Shown here: positions 24,984 through 34,084 of the stretch, in pieces
How the letters are laid out: each line of letters starts with the position of its first letter
How positions within the stretch are numbered: the first letter of the stretch is position 1
Assembly (NCBI GenBank): GCA_002841335.1
Contig: PHEY01000003.1
Span: 124,001 to 188,000, forward strand
Reading direction: 5' to 3'
Source of the DNA: Actinobacteria bacterium HGW-Actinobacteria-2
GTDB taxonomy: Bacteria > Actinomycetota > Actinomycetes > Propionibacteriales > Propionibacteriaceae
DNA: 64,000 nucleotides
Notes under the pieces: generated by a model
Databases searched by the model: none
Seen by the model: only the letters and a program-made list of their open reading frames with translations
What the model was told of the DNA's origin: nothing
Position numbers and translations under genes: made by a program

Positions 24984-25047
24984 TCACCGGTGTGGCCCGA
25001 GCTTAAGCAGGTTCGCTGGCCGCGCCGGCAGCGCCTACCCTGGGTCT

Positions 25048-25380
25048 ATGGCGCGCAGCTACCTTCCTGAGCAGGTCACTCGCGACGACGTCGATCGACT
25101 GCCGGGCCTGACCGTGCTGCAGTTCGGCACCGACTGGTGTGGCTACTGCCAGGCGGCCGAGCCGGCGATCGCGGAGGCGCTGAGCGGGTTGGACGTCGAT
25201 CGCCACGTGTTGGTCGAGGACGGCAAGGGTCGTCCGTTGGGCCGATCGTTTCGCGTGAAACTGTGGCCGACGCTGATCTTCCTGCGCGACGGCGTCGAAG
25301 TGGCGCGCACGATTCGGCCGTGGAAGGCAGAGGACTTCACAGAAGCGCTCACTGTGGTGCGCGCGGCCGGAGGCCGCTAG
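25048..25380 (+). CDS. Thioredoxin-family protein
   Basis: A 110-residue thioredoxin fold. TVLQFGTDWCGYCQAAEPAI carries the redox pair in a Trp-Cys-Gly-Tyr-Cys site, and VKLWPTLIFLRDG has the cis-Pro of the family. With no signal peptide it should work in the cytoplasm. There is no ribosome site: TACCCT ends 6 nt before the ATG, so it looks leaderless. It is not part of an operon. GYC in place of GPC is seen in many actinobacterial thioredoxin-like proteins of unknown target. Confidence 0.8.
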   Translation: MARSYLPEQVTRDDVDRLPGLTVLQFGTDWCGYCQAAEPAIAEALSGLDVDRHVLVEDGKGRPLGRSFRVKLWPTLIFLRDGVEVARTIRPWKAEDFTEALTVVRAAGGR

Positions 25381-25585
25381 GACGTCAGGCTCACGCTCGC
25401 CGCATCCAGCATCGGGCCACCTTCCAGCCACCGGTCCAGGCAGCGCAAAAAGCCTAGTCAGCGAACGGTATGGGCACGGACGGTACGTCCGACCGGCGCC
25501 AAAGATCCGTCGGCCAGATGAGGGGCAGATGAGAAAAGCGGGCCGTCCTTCGCTCTGGTGGCTGCCGAGCGCCAGACTGTAGCCC

Positions 25586-27052
25586 ATGCAGGAACCAGGG
25601 CCATCGACGGGACTGACCGTCCGCGTGCGCCTGCTGTTCACGATGTTGGCCCTGACGACCTCGGTGCTGTTGGCGGCCGGCGCGACGGGCTTCCTGCTTG
25701 AACGACTGAGCATCGAACGCAGCGCCGTGGTCGAACTTGATCGCGAGGCGGCGGGCTTCATCGCCTTGGCCCAGAACATGACCGATCCCCAGACCGGCCA
25801 GCCGATCGACTCCACCTCGACATTGCTGCGAGTGGCGATCGAACAACGGGTGCTGGCGCCGGAGGACGGTGTGTTGGGGATCGTGAATGGCCGCATCGAA
25901 TGGGTCGCTCCCGAGGTGGCCGTGCTGCGTTTGGAGGACGATCCGGCCTTGGTGTCCGTGCTGCAGGTGGCCGCGATGGCGTCCACCACCACCCAGGGTC
26001 GCTACACCGACGCCACCCACGACCTGGTGTACGTGGTGATTCCGGTGCGGGGACAGACACCTGCCAACTCCGGCGCGTTGGTGCGAGCGATCGATCTCGT
26101 GCCCGGATTCCGGGCGCTGGAGTCGACCTACCGCCTCTACGCTGCGGCGGCCATCGTGATCGGCCTGGTGGCCGGGGTGGTTGCCTGGGCGGTGATGGGA
26201 CGGCTGCTGGCCCCGATCGCGCGCCTGCGCGAGACGGCCGAATCGATCAACCGCGACGACCTCTCCCAGCGACTGGACGTCTCCGGTCACGACGACCTGT
26301 CGGCACTGACGGTGACGATCAACAGCATGCTGGATCGCATCGAGGCGCTCGTCGAAGGCCAGCGCCAACTCGCCGACGATGTCGGCCACGAGCTACGCAC
26401 GCCGCTGACGATTCTTCGCGGCCATCTGGAGCTGCTCGACCCCACCGATGGGGCGCAGGTCGCCCAGACCCGAGCGTTGGCGCTGGAGGAGATCGATCGG
26501 ATGAGCCGCCTGATCGAGGATCTGTTGCTGCTGGCCAGCACCGAGCGTGCCGACTTCGTGGTGCCGACCGTGTGTGACCTCGCCGAACTGACCGACGAGA
26601 CGTTCGCGCTGGTGTGCCGGATCGATGAGCGGCCCTGGAAGTTGGCTGAGTTGGCCGAAGCCGAGGTGGTGGCCGACCCGCAGCGCTTGAGGCAGGCGTG
26701 GCTGCAGCTGGTCGACAACGCGGTGAAGTACTCCCCTGTCGGCTCCCCGATCACCATCGGCAGTCGAGTCGAGAACGGCGAGGCCTGGCTGTGGGTGGGC
26801 GACCTCGGACCGGGGATTCCGGCTGAGGAACGGGCCCGGATCCTGCAGCGTGAGGTGCGTGGAGAGAACGCCCTGGCGTCCGGGCGAATCGGGCAAGGGC
26901 TCGGGCTGTCGATCGTGATCAAGATCGTGCAGGCGCATCACGGCCGCCTCGACATCGCCGCCGGCGCCGAGGGTGGCTCGGTGATCAGCCTGGTGTTGCC
27001 CGTCCCGAACGTCGTCGAAGGAGGTCTTCATGACCCAGATCCTGATCGTTGA
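25586..27052 (+). CDS. Membrane sensor histidine kinase
   Basis: A 488-residue kinase with two membrane helices (about 15-36 and 184-205) flanking an extracytoplasmic sensor of about 145 residues, then a HAMP domain, the dimerisation box DDVGHELRTPLTIL with His268, and an HATPase domain (QLVDNAVKYSP N-box, DLGPGIP and GQGLGLSIV G-boxes). It would autophosphorylate in response to an unknown envelope signal and pass phosphate to the regulator encoded next, whose start lies 23 nt inside this gene. The two exported low-complexity proteins beyond are possible targets. Confidence 0.88.
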   Translation: MQEPGPSTGLTVRVRLLFTMLALTTSVLLAAGATGFLLERLSIERSAVVELDREAAGFIALAQNMTDPQTGQPIDSTSTLLRVAIEQRVLAPEDGVLGIVNGRIEWVAPEVAVLRLEDDPALVSVLQVAAMASTTTQGRYTDATHDLVYVVIPVRGQTPANSGALVRAIDLVPGFRALESTYRLYAAAAIVIGLVAGVVAWAVMGRLLAPIARLRETAESINRDDLSQRLDVSGHDDLSALTVTINSMLDRIEALVEGQRQLADDVGHELRTPLTILRGHLELLDPTDGAQVAQTRALALEEIDRMSRLIEDLLLLASTERADFVVPTVCDLAELTDETFALVCRIDERPWKLAELAEAEVVADPQRLRQAWLQLVDNAVKYSPVGSPITIGSRVENGEAWLWVGDLGPGIPAEERARILQREVRGENALASGRIGQGLGLSIVIKIVQAHHGRLDIAAGAEGGSVISLVLPVPNVVEGGLHDPDPDR

Positions 27053-27686
27053 GGACGAGCCGCGGATCGCGGCGTTCGTCGCCGCGGGATTGAAGGCGGC
27101 GGGCTATGCCAGCCACATCGAGGGCACGGGGACGCCGGTCGCCGACCTGGTGGCGACCGGAGAGTTCGACCTGGTGATTCTCGACGTGGGTCTGCCCGAC
27201 ATCGACGGCTTCGAGGTGCTTCGCCAGGTCAGACGCAAGAACGCGGCGATCCCGGTGATCATGCTCACCGCGCGGTCGGCGGTTCGCGATCGGGTCGCCG
27301 GCCTGGAAGCCGGTGCTGATGATTATGTGCCCAAGCCGTTCAGCTTCGAGGAGCTGCTGGCTCGGGTGCGATCACGGCTGCGCGTGAGCGTCCAGGAGAC
27401 GAGCCTGACGCTGCGGCATGGGGACATCGAGTTGGACGTCCGGACCCGGCGGGTGCGGGTGAACGACACGGAGATCGACTTGTCGGCGCGCGAGTTCGCC
27501 CTCGCCGAGGTGTTGCTGCGCCATCCCGATCAAGTGCTCAGCCGCGAGCAGTTGCTCAGTGCGGCCTGGGGCTACGACTTCGATCCGGGATCGAATGTGG
27601 TCGACGTGTACATCCGGTACCTGCGCAAGAAGTTGGGCGCCGAGGCCATTCAGACGGTGCGCGGCATGGGCTACCGACTCGCCTGA
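27030..27686 (+). CDS. OmpR-family response regulator
   Basis: A 218-residue regulator: receiver domain with acidic pocket VEDE, phospho-acceptor Asp52 in ILDVGLPDIDG, and the conserved Lys in YVPKPFSFEELLARV, followed by an OmpR/PhoB winged helix ending in VRGMGYRLA. It overlaps the kinase gene by 23 nt with GGAGG in the overlap. It ends 3 bp from the convergent gene at 27690. Confidence 0.9.
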   Translation: MTQILIVEDEPRIAAFVAAGLKAAGYASHIEGTGTPVADLVATGEFDLVILDVGLPDIDGFEVLRQVRRKNAAIPVIMLTARSAVRDRVAGLEAGADDYVPKPFSFEELLARVRSRLRVSVQETSLTLRHGDIELDVRTRRVRVNDTEIDLSAREFALAEVLLRHPDQVLSREQLLSAAWGYDFDPGSNVVDVYIRYLRKKLGAEAIQTVRGMGYRLA

Positions 27687-27689
27687 CGC

Positions 27690-28058
27690 CTAGGGGTGTT
27701 TGGGGCCGGGATTCGACACGGGTTGACCCTGTTGGCGCTTGCCTTGCCCCGAACCGGTCGACTGTCCTGATCCGGGTTGGCCCGAACCGGTCGCTTGGCC
27801 GCTGCCGGTCGGCTGGTGGGTCACCTGGCTGGCCGGGCGGGTAGCGCTTGGTGCGGCGGCCGATGGGCCAGTCGTGGTGGTCGCGCCAGAGGATGCGGTG
27901 GGGGTCGGACGAGCTGACGAACTCGTTGTCGGCAGGACGACGCCGTCGCGGGGAGCGGGGAGCGGTTCAGCGAAGGAGCCGGCTGAGGACGCCAAAGCGG
28001 CGGCCGCCACGAATCCGGCGACCACCAGGGTTGGTGCGACCACGAATGACTTCCGCAC
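27690..28058 (-). CDS. Exported low-complexity Ser/Thr/Gly/Gln-rich protein
   Basis: No named family. The 122-residue product starts with a signal-type segment (RKSFVVAPTLVVAGFVAAAA, ending near ALASSAGSFA) followed by a disordered Pro/Ser/Thr-rich tract and four GSGQ units near the C-terminus. GGAGGAG lies 5-6 nt before the GTG start, which supports translation. No lipobox or enzyme motif. Likely secreted or anchored by the uncleaved helix. It is convergent with the two-component system. Confidence 0.6.
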   Translation of the reverse strand: MRKSFVVAPTLVVAGFVAAAALASSAGSFAEPLPAPRDGVVLPTTSSSARPTPTASSGATTTTGPSAAAPSATRPASQVTHQPTGSGQATGSGQPGSGQSTGSGQGKRQQGQPVSNPGPKHP

Positions 28059-28128
28059 GGGTTACTCCTCCGCTTCCGGTCTCAGCATCCCATTGCGGGC
28101 GGGATGCTGAGACCGAAAGGGCAGCAGG

Positions 28129-28587
28129 TCAGCGACCTGCACGCTTTCCGGCGCCCGTCGGCGTCCCGGTGGGGGTGCCGGTCGGGGAGCCGGCGCAGTC
28201 GGTGCAGGAGCCGTCGCGCTTGCGTTCGCGCAGCTGAACCTGCTCGGTGGCCGCGGCCGTGGCGGTGCCGGCGGCCTGATCGGGCTTGTGGAGTTGCAGT
28301 CGCTGTTGCGTGCCGGTGCTGGCCGCCTGGGAGGCCCGAGTTGCGGCAGTGGCGACGGCCTGGTGGATCCGATCGCGGTCCTGGAGCTGGGTCTGAGTAC
28401 CCGTCGGCGTCCCAGTCGGGGTTCCCGTCGGCGTCCCGGTGGGGGTGCCGGTGGGAGTGTTGGTGCAGGTCGGAGTTGCCGTCCCGTTCGGGTGTGGTCC
28501 CGAACCCTGCGCCACCGCCGGGATAGCGGCAGCCCCGCCGACCAGGACGGCCGTGGCGGCCAGTCCGATGGCGAAGTTCTTGATCAT
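28129..28587 (-). CDS. Exported protein with PTGT repeats
   Basis: The 152-residue product begins with a signal peptide (MIKNFAIGLAATAVLVGGA, cleavage probably after AVAQ or PAVA), then a run of five PTGT tetrapeptides at about residues 45-66, an Ala/Gln-rich helical middle, a basic region with CTDC, and a second GTPT block at the C-terminus. The DNA repeat unit is 12 bp. AAAGGG precedes the ATG. Thr/Pro repeats of this type are often O-mannosylated in actinobacteria. I cannot assign a function. It has the same orientation as the 27690 gene. Confidence 0.6.
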   Translation of the reverse strand: MIKNFAIGLAATAVLVGGAAAIPAVAQGSGPHPNGTATPTCTNTPTGTPTGTPTGTPTGTPTGTQTQLQDRDRIHQAVATAATRASQAASTGTQQRLQLHKPDQAAGTATAAATEQVQLRERKRDGSCTDCAGSPTGTPTGTPTGAGKRAGR

Positions 28588-28684
28588 GATTGCCCTTTCG
28601 TGGAGCGGGTTGACGCTTCCAGTACACGAGGGCCGCGTGAGATCGGCATTGGAGCAGGATGAGAGCTTTCTCACCTGGGGATGA

Positions 28685-31213
28685 TCACTCCTGATGAAGC
28701 GCGGCCACCACGTCCAGCCGAGACGCTGAGCGCGCCGGACCGAGGGCGGCCAGGACGCCGAAGACGATGCCGACGACCACCGTGGCGACCAGGCCCGCCC
28801 ACGGGAATGAGTAGGGCATCTGCCAACCGACCGCACCCATCGCCACCACCAGCGCGTAGCCCAGCCACAGCCCGGCGATCGCGCCGAAGGCCGTCCCGAT
28901 CACCGACAGCAACAGCGACTCGGCCAGCACCATCCGCTTGATCTGGCGTCGGGTGGCGCCGACCGCGCGCAGCATGCCGATCTCGCGGGTGCGGGCGAGC
29001 ACACTGATCGCCAAGGTGTTCACCAGCGCCAGCAGGGACGGCAGCGCCAGCGCCGCCACCAGCACGTCGAAGATCACGATGGTGGAGTTGAACGTCTTGA
29101 GTTGCTCGTCCAGCCAGGTCTGGGACTCGTACAGCCGGAAGGCCGGGTAGTCGGCCACGATCTTCGCCAGCCGTGCCTGGGTCGCGGCCGGGTCGGCGTT
29201 GGGCGTCCGGTTGGCCATCAGCAACAGGTCGGCGGTGTTGTTGAAGTCGCGGGTGAGGTTGGACTGCGATGTGTACAGCGTCGACAGCTTGGCGTTGAGG
29301 TAGTCGTTGCCGATGCCGGCCACGTGATAGATCCGCGGCCCGTTGGGGGTCGACAGGGCGATCTGTTGACCGACCACCAGTCCGTTTTGAGAAGCGTAGA
29401 TGCCGTTGGCGATCACCCAGCGTCCGCTCGTCAACTGACCCACGGCCGCATCCGAGGAGCCGGTGTTCCAGTCGAAGGACGCAACCTTCAAATACGACGC
29501 CGGGTCGATGCCGATCACCTGCACCTGGACGTTGTCCAGTTTGGCCATCGACAGCCGCAAGCTGGACGCCGCCGCGATCCCCGGAGTGGAACGGACGCGT
29601 TCAGCCAGCTGCGGCCCGGCGCCCAGGTTTCCTTGTCCCAGCACGATCGACTGCGGCATCACCAGGTAGTCGGCCGACATCGACTTGGTCAGGTAGCTGG
29701 TGAAGCCAGCGAAGATCGAGGTGACCACACTGATCATGGCCACGATCGAGGCCAGGCCGAGCATCACCGCGGTCACCGTCACCGCACTGCGGCCCGGGTT
29801 GCGTTGCAGATTGCTGCGAGCGATCGCGCCCTCACGGGCGAAGACCGTCTCCAGCGGGCGGGAGGCGTACTCGGCGATCGGATTCACCACCGCCGGCGCG
29901 AGCAACGCGATGCCGACCAGGAAGACCACCGCCCCCAGCCCGACCAGCGCGGACGAGCCGGAAACCAGCCCGAACAAAGAGGCCACCATCAGCGCCCCAC
30001 CCACCCAGGCCTGAATACCGATCTTGCGGGCGTACACCTCGCCCAGTTGCGGACGCATCGCCTCCATCGGCGTCACTCGTCCGGCCGCGCGAGCGGGCAG
30101 CAGCGCGGCCACCACGGTGACGCCGATGCCGAGGGCGATCGACAGCACCCAGGTGCCGGGGGTGAAGATCGGCCCTCCCACAGTGAAGTGCATGACCGAG
30201 TTGAAGATGGGCGACAGCGCGGCGAAGAAGGCCGCGGCCATGCCCCAACCGGCCAGCAGCCCCAGCGCGGTGCCGATCACGCCTTGCAGGAGCGACTCGG
30301 TGAGGAACAGCCGCATCACTGTGCGCCGGGACGTGCCGACCGCCCGCAGCATGCCGATGTCGCGGCGGCGCTCGGCGACCACCGTCCGGAACGAGTTGGT
30401 GATGATGAAACCGGCTGTGGCCAGGGCAAACAGGCCGAACAAGTTGAACGCAAAGCTGCTCACCTGCAGCGCAGCCAGCAGCGAGGATTCACTGGTCAGG
30501 CCACCGACCTGGTAGTCGGGGCCGAGCACTCGCGAGACCGCCTGCTCGGTGGCGGCGCGGTCGGCCCCAGTGACGAACGACGCCTGAATGACGGTGATCC
30601 GGTTGCCCAGGCCGAGGAGCTGCTGGGCGGCCGGCAGGGTCAGATACGCCTGCTCGTTGCCGGGCAGGGTGACGGCGCTGAGTAGCCCGACGATCCGGAA
30701 GCGGGACGTCCCGGCCGCGGACGGCAGCACCAACTCGTCGCCCAACCCGAGCCCGAGTTGGTCGGCCAGGTCGGCGTTCAGCACGGTCGAGGTCGTGTCG
30801 GTCGGCGCCAGCATTCGGCCTTGCGACAAGGTGAAGTCCTGCAGAGCGGTGACGGTGCTCAGGTCGATGCCGACGACGCGCAGCTGGGCCAGCGCGTCCG
30901 CCGGGGCGTTGGCCGGGCGGGGCAGCGGCACCACCGACTGCGCTCCCGGACTGGCCACGGCGATCTGCGGAACGGTGAGCACCTTGTCGAGGCTGCTCGC
31001 GCTGAACGGCTGGTTGTAGGCGCTGGTCACGGTCAGATCGACCTTGCCGGCGGACACCAGCAGATTGCGGTTGAAGGCCTCCACCATGGCCGGCAGGATC
31101 CCGTTCAGGCCGAAGGTGAGCATCACGCCGAAGACGACCGCCAAGGTGGTCAGCAGCGACCGGGCGCCGCGACCGCGAAGGTAGCGCCAGGCCAACTCAC
31201 CGGTGAGTGTCAC
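28685..31213 (-). CDS. MacB/FtsX-type ABC transporter permease
   Basis: An 842-residue permease with two FtsX modules: an N-terminal helix, a long extracytoplasmic domain, and helices near 250-400 and again at 460-500 and 710-840. AVGTSRRTVMRLFLTESLL and AVGATRRQIKRMVLAESLL are the two paired cytoplasmic loops that contact the ATPase. It would act with the ATPase and adaptor encoded upstream to move a lipid, peptide or drug across the envelope. Its GTG start overlaps the ATPase stop by GTGA. Confidence 0.85.
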   Translation of the reverse strand: MTLTGELAWRYLRGRGARSLLTTLAVVFGVMLTFGLNGILPAMVEAFNRNLLVSAGKVDLTVTSAYNQPFSASSLDKVLTVPQIAVASPGAQSVVPLPRPANAPADALAQLRVVGIDLSTVTALQDFTLSQGRMLAPTDTTSTVLNADLADQLGLGLGDELVLPSAAGTSRFRIVGLLSAVTLPGNEQAYLTLPAAQQLLGLGNRITVIQASFVTGADRAATEQAVSRVLGPDYQVGGLTSESSLLAALQVSSFAFNLFGLFALATAGFIITNSFRTVVAERRRDIGMLRAVGTSRRTVMRLFLTESLLQGVIGTALGLLAGWGMAAAFFAALSPIFNSVMHFTVGGPIFTPGTWVLSIALGIGVTVVAALLPARAAGRVTPMEAMRPQLGEVYARKIGIQAWVGGALMVASLFGLVSGSSALVGLGAVVFLVGIALLAPAVVNPIAEYASRPLETVFAREGAIARSNLQRNPGRSAVTVTAVMLGLASIVAMISVVTSIFAGFTSYLTKSMSADYLVMPQSIVLGQGNLGAGPQLAERVRSTPGIAAASSLRLSMAKLDNVQVQVIGIDPASYLKVASFDWNTGSSDAAVGQLTSGRWVIANGIYASQNGLVVGQQIALSTPNGPRIYHVAGIGNDYLNAKLSTLYTSQSNLTRDFNNTADLLLMANRTPNADPAATQARLAKIVADYPAFRLYESQTWLDEQLKTFNSTIVIFDVLVAALALPSLLALVNTLAISVLARTREIGMLRAVGATRRQIKRMVLAESLLLSVIGTAFGAIAGLWLGYALVVAMGAVGWQMPYSFPWAGLVATVVVGIVFGVLAALGPARSASRLDVVAALHQE

Positions 31214-31941
31214 AGCAATCCCGACCGTTCCAGGGCCGTCCGCGGGGCTTCGCGGGTGCCGTCCAAGGTGACGTCGTCGACGATGCGTCCGTCGCGCATC
31301 AGCACCAGGCGTTGGGCGTAGGAGGCGATCCGCGGGTCGTGGGTGACCATCAGCACGCTGCGTCCCCAGGTCTGGCTGACCTGCTGCAGCAGCTCGCCGA
31401 TCTCGGCCGCCGACTTCGAGTCCAGGTTTCCGGTGGGCTCATCGGCGAGCACCAGCGCCGGCTCGGTCGACAGTGCCCGGGCGATCGCCACTCGCTGCTG
31501 CTGACCCCCGGAGAGCTGATCGGGACGGCTGTGCAGCCGATCGCCCAGCCCGACGCGTTCCAGCCAGGTGGACGCCCGCTGCTCGGCGTCCCTGATGCCG
31601 TCCAGTCGCAGCGGCAGGGACGCATTCTCGGTGGCGTTCAGGACCGGGATCAGGTTGAAGAACTGGAACACGAACCCGATCCGGCGACGGCGCAGCTCGG
31701 TGAGCTGGTCGTCGGGAAGGTCACCGATGACGTGGCCGTCGATGGTGATCGCGCCGGCCGTGGGCGTGTCCAGGCCGCCGAGCAGGTTCAGCAGCGTCGA
31801 CTTCCCGCAGCCGGACGGCCCCATCACGGTGACGAACTGGCCTTCAGGGACGGTGAGGTGGACCGCGTCCAGCGCGGTCACCTGGGACGGCCCGCTGCCG
31901 TAGATCTTGGTCAGTCCGCTGACCTCGACGATGGCGCTCAT
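31210..31941 (-). CDS. MacB/LolD-type ABC transporter ATPase
   Basis: A 243-residue ATPase: Walker A MGPSGCGKSTLLN, the LolD-type FVFQFFNLIP Q-loop, signature LSGGQQQRVAIARAL, Walker B LVLADEPTGNLDS, and a final switch His in MVTHDPR. ATG 31941 is chosen because MSAIVEVSGLTKIYG starts the domain; the longer frame would run into the adaptor gene. It is 7 bp after the adaptor stop and overlaps the permease start. Confidence 0.9.
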   Translation of the reverse strand: MSAIVEVSGLTKIYGSGPSQVTALDAVHLTVPEGQFVTVMGPSGCGKSTLLNLLGGLDTPTAGAITIDGHVIGDLPDDQLTELRRRRIGFVFQFFNLIPVLNATENASLPLRLDGIRDAEQRASTWLERVGLGDRLHSRPDQLSGGQQQRVAIARALSTEPALVLADEPTGNLDSKSAAEIGELLQQVSQTWGRSVLMVTHDPRIASYAQRLVLMRDGRIVDDVTLDGTREAPRTALERSGLL

Positions 31942-31948
31942 GGCCGGC

Positions 31949-33202
31949 TCACTTGGTGCGCACTTGCTGGCCGTCGGCCAACGCGGCCGCGCCGGTGGTG
32001 ACCACCTGTTCACCGGCCGAGACCCCGGTCAGGATCTGAACCGAGGTGTCGGTGGATGCGCCGACGGTGACCGTGCGGGCGTGGACTACGCCACCGGCGT
32101 CCAGCACGAAGACGGTCTTGGTGGTGCCCTTGGTGACCACCGCCTCCACGGGGACGACCAGCGCGTTGGCGATCGAGTTGGTGGTGAGGTCGACCGAGCC
32201 GCTCATTCCCTGGAACAGTCGGGCGTTGCCGGCTTCGAAGCTGATCCGGACGCCGAAGGCCACTCCGCCGGTGCTGGTCTGCTCCGGCGCGGACTTCACG
32301 GCGGTGACCTTGCCGGGGAACGGATCGTTGAAGGCGTCCAGGGTGACCGAGGCGGCTTGGCCGACCTGGACGGCGGCGATGTCGGTCTCGTTGACCGCGG
32401 CCTCGAACTCCATCCGGGTCGGGTCGACCACGGTGAACACCGGCACCCCGGCGGTCACGCCGGCGCCGGGCTCGACGGAGGCGGCCATGGTGATGGTGCC
32501 GTCGAACGGCGCGGTCAGGTCGGCGTGGTCGAGATTGCGTTGGGCCTGTTTGAGCGCTTGCGAGGCGGCGCTGACGGCTTGGTCGGCCGCTGAGCGGGCC
32601 TGCGAGACCTTGGTGGCGCGACTGAGTTTGGTGACCGTGGCCGAGGCGCTCTTCACCGCGGCGTTGGCGGCATCTCTGGTGGCCTTCAACGTGCGCAACG
32701 TGGGCAACATGGTGGCTTGGTCGGCGGGGCCGGCGGCGTTGTAGTCGGCCAGGTAGTCGGCGTAGTTCTTGCTGGCGGCGTCGGCCTGTGACTTGGCCGC
32801 GCTGACCGCCTGGTTGGCAGCCGCACGTTCACCGCTGGACGGCACGGCATTGGTCACGGCCTCGCCGTGGGCGAGCGCCTGGGAGTAGGCGGCCTTGGCC
32901 TGGGCGACGGCGAGCTTCAGCGACGTGGTGTCCATTCGGGCGAGCACCTCGCCAGCCTTCACTGCGGCACCGTCGCGCACCTGCACCGATGCCAGGGTGC
33001 CCGACGTGGGCGGGTACACCCCCGAGGTGTGGGCCGGGACGAGGGTGCCGGGCGCGCTGGCGGTGACGTCCAGGGTGGCGGTGGTCACGGTCGCCACTCC
33101 GACCAGTGGACGGTTATTGGCGGCGGAGTAGGCAACGCCGCCGCCGATCGCGGCGACGACCGCGGTGGCGACTCCGATGGCGATAACGGTCTTGCGCTTC
33201 AT
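31949..33202 (-). CDS. HlyD-family periplasmic adaptor subunit
   Basis: A 417-residue membrane-fusion-type protein. After one N-terminal helix (VIAIGVATAVVAAIGGGVAY) it has a biotinyl-lipoyl half domain (SGTLASVQVRDGAAVKAGEV), a long alpha hairpin rich in Ala, Lys and Gln (about residues 110-225), the second lipoyl half, and a C-terminal beta barrel. In a Gram-positive such adaptors link a MacB-type ABC transporter to the cell wall side. Its start overlaps the tetR stop by ATGA. Confidence 0.85.
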   Translation of the reverse strand: MKRKTVIAIGVATAVVAAIGGGVAYSAANNRPLVGVATVTTATLDVTASAPGTLVPAHTSGVYPPTSGTLASVQVRDGAAVKAGEVLARMDTTSLKLAVAQAKAAYSQALAHGEAVTNAVPSSGERAAANQAVSAAKSQADAASKNYADYLADYNAAGPADQATMLPTLRTLKATRDAANAAVKSASATVTKLSRATKVSQARSAADQAVSAASQALKQAQRNLDHADLTAPFDGTITMAASVEPGAGVTAGVPVFTVVDPTRMEFEAAVNETDIAAVQVGQAASVTLDAFNDPFPGKVTAVKSAPEQTSTGGVAFGVRISFEAGNARLFQGMSGSVDLTTNSIANALVVPVEAVVTKGTTKTVFVLDAGGVVHARTVTVGASTDTSVQILTGVSAGEQVVTTGAAALADGQQVRTK

Positions 33203-33933
33203 GACTGCTTCCCCTTGAGGGTCTCGAACAGTTGATGGGTCATGGCGACGATGTGAGGGGTGACCGGGGTGGTGAAGGTTCCTGGCGCGACGCCGAGGAC
33301 GCGCTCTTGGGCTTGGGTGATCTCTGCGCTCCCGTTGAGCATCACCTCGGTGAACTCAGCTGAGGTGGTGGCGAGCAGGGCGCGCTCCCAGAGTTGATCG
33401 CCGGCCTCGAACCACAACAGCAGCACGATGTCGGTGGCGCCGTTCGCGTCGGCGAGATCGAAGGAGCCGTCTGCGGCACCGTCCTTGACCAGCGGGAGCA
33501 GCACTCGGCGGGCGTCCTCGCGCCAGGAGCGGTACACCCGCACGCGCATCCCGGCGTTCTCTTCGCGCATCAGCAACGAGGCGAGGGCGATCTCACCGAA
33601 GCCGAGCTTGAACGCTGCGGCGGCTTGCATCACTGCGTGAAGTCGCTGTGCGGCCGACCCGGGTCCCTCTGCGGCGGAGGAGAGTTGCGCGAACAGGCCC
33701 TCGCCGAAGCGTTGGATGAGGGCTTCCAGCACCGCGTCCTTGCTGGCGAAGTAGTGATAGAAGGTGCCCTTTGCCACGCCGGCCTGTTGGACGATGTGCT
33801 CGACCCGCAGAGCTTCGAAGCCTTGGGTGCGACACAGCTCGAAGGCGATGTCGAGCAGTTCCTCGCGGCGAACGTCGGGGTCTTTGGTGATCCGTACCTT
33901 CGGTGCGGGCGCCGTTTCGGCGGTGGTGGTCAT
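33199..33933 (-). CDS. TetR-family transcriptional regulator
   Basis: A 244-residue repressor. The N-terminal helix-turn-helix is ALRVEHIVQQAGVAKGTFYHYF, followed by an all-helical ligand domain. The start is ATG 33933 with GGGAG 7-8 nt upstream. A 21-bp palindrome lies in its own promoter, so it should repress itself together with the adaptor, ATPase and permease, with which it forms one overlapping operon. The inducer is unknown. Confidence 0.9.
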   Translation of the reverse strand: MTTTAETAPAPKVRITKDPDVRREELLDIAFELCRTQGFEALRVEHIVQQAGVAKGTFYHYFASKDAVLEALIQRFGEGLFAQLSSAAEGPGSAAQRLHAVMQAAAAFKLGFGEIALASLLMREENAGMRVRVYRSWREDARRVLLPLVKDGAADGSFDLADANGATDIVLLLWFEAGDQLWERALLATTSAEFTEVMLNGSAEITQAQERVLGVAPGTFTTPVTPHIVAMTHQLFETLKGKQS

Positions 33934-33977
33934 GTGATGACTCCCGTGGGCCGCGCACGCGGCGACCCCACCCATTC

Positions 33978-34006
33978 AGGCTACCGACCGACCGTCGGTC
34001 GGTCAA
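33978..34006 (-). promoter_or_regulatory. Promoter and TetR operator of the efflux operon
   Basis: TTGACC (34006-34001) and TAGCCT (33983-33978) are 17 bp apart on the minus strand. Almost the whole spacer is filled by a palindrome, arms ACCGACCGAC and GTCGGTCGGT around C33993 (33983-34003). A TetR dimer bound here would cover both promoter boxes. Confidence 0.8.
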
Positions 34007-34040
34007 TCAGCTACGTCGCGGTTTCGTCCCTGAACACCGA

Positions 34041-34067
34041 CAAGCCCCGCCACGAGGACGGGGCTTG
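34041..34067 (-). terminator. Hairpin downstream of the GRAM/PH-like gene
   Basis: CAAGCCCCG (34041-34049) pairs with CGGGGCTTG (34059-34067). It follows the stop of the minus-strand gene at 34085 and precedes the tetR promoter, so it probably separates the two units. There is no T-run. Confidence 0.55.
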
Positions 34068-34084
34068 CCAGCGGGGAACAAACG

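Noticed and set aside
28390-28460. Short repeats that look like a CRISPR array
   Set aside because: The 12-bp units have no spacers and translate in frame to PTGT repeats.
29102-30685. Plus-strand open frame of 527 codons
   Set aside because: Antisense to the MacB-type permease with unnatural Gln/Arg/His composition; the permease on the other strand has clear domains.
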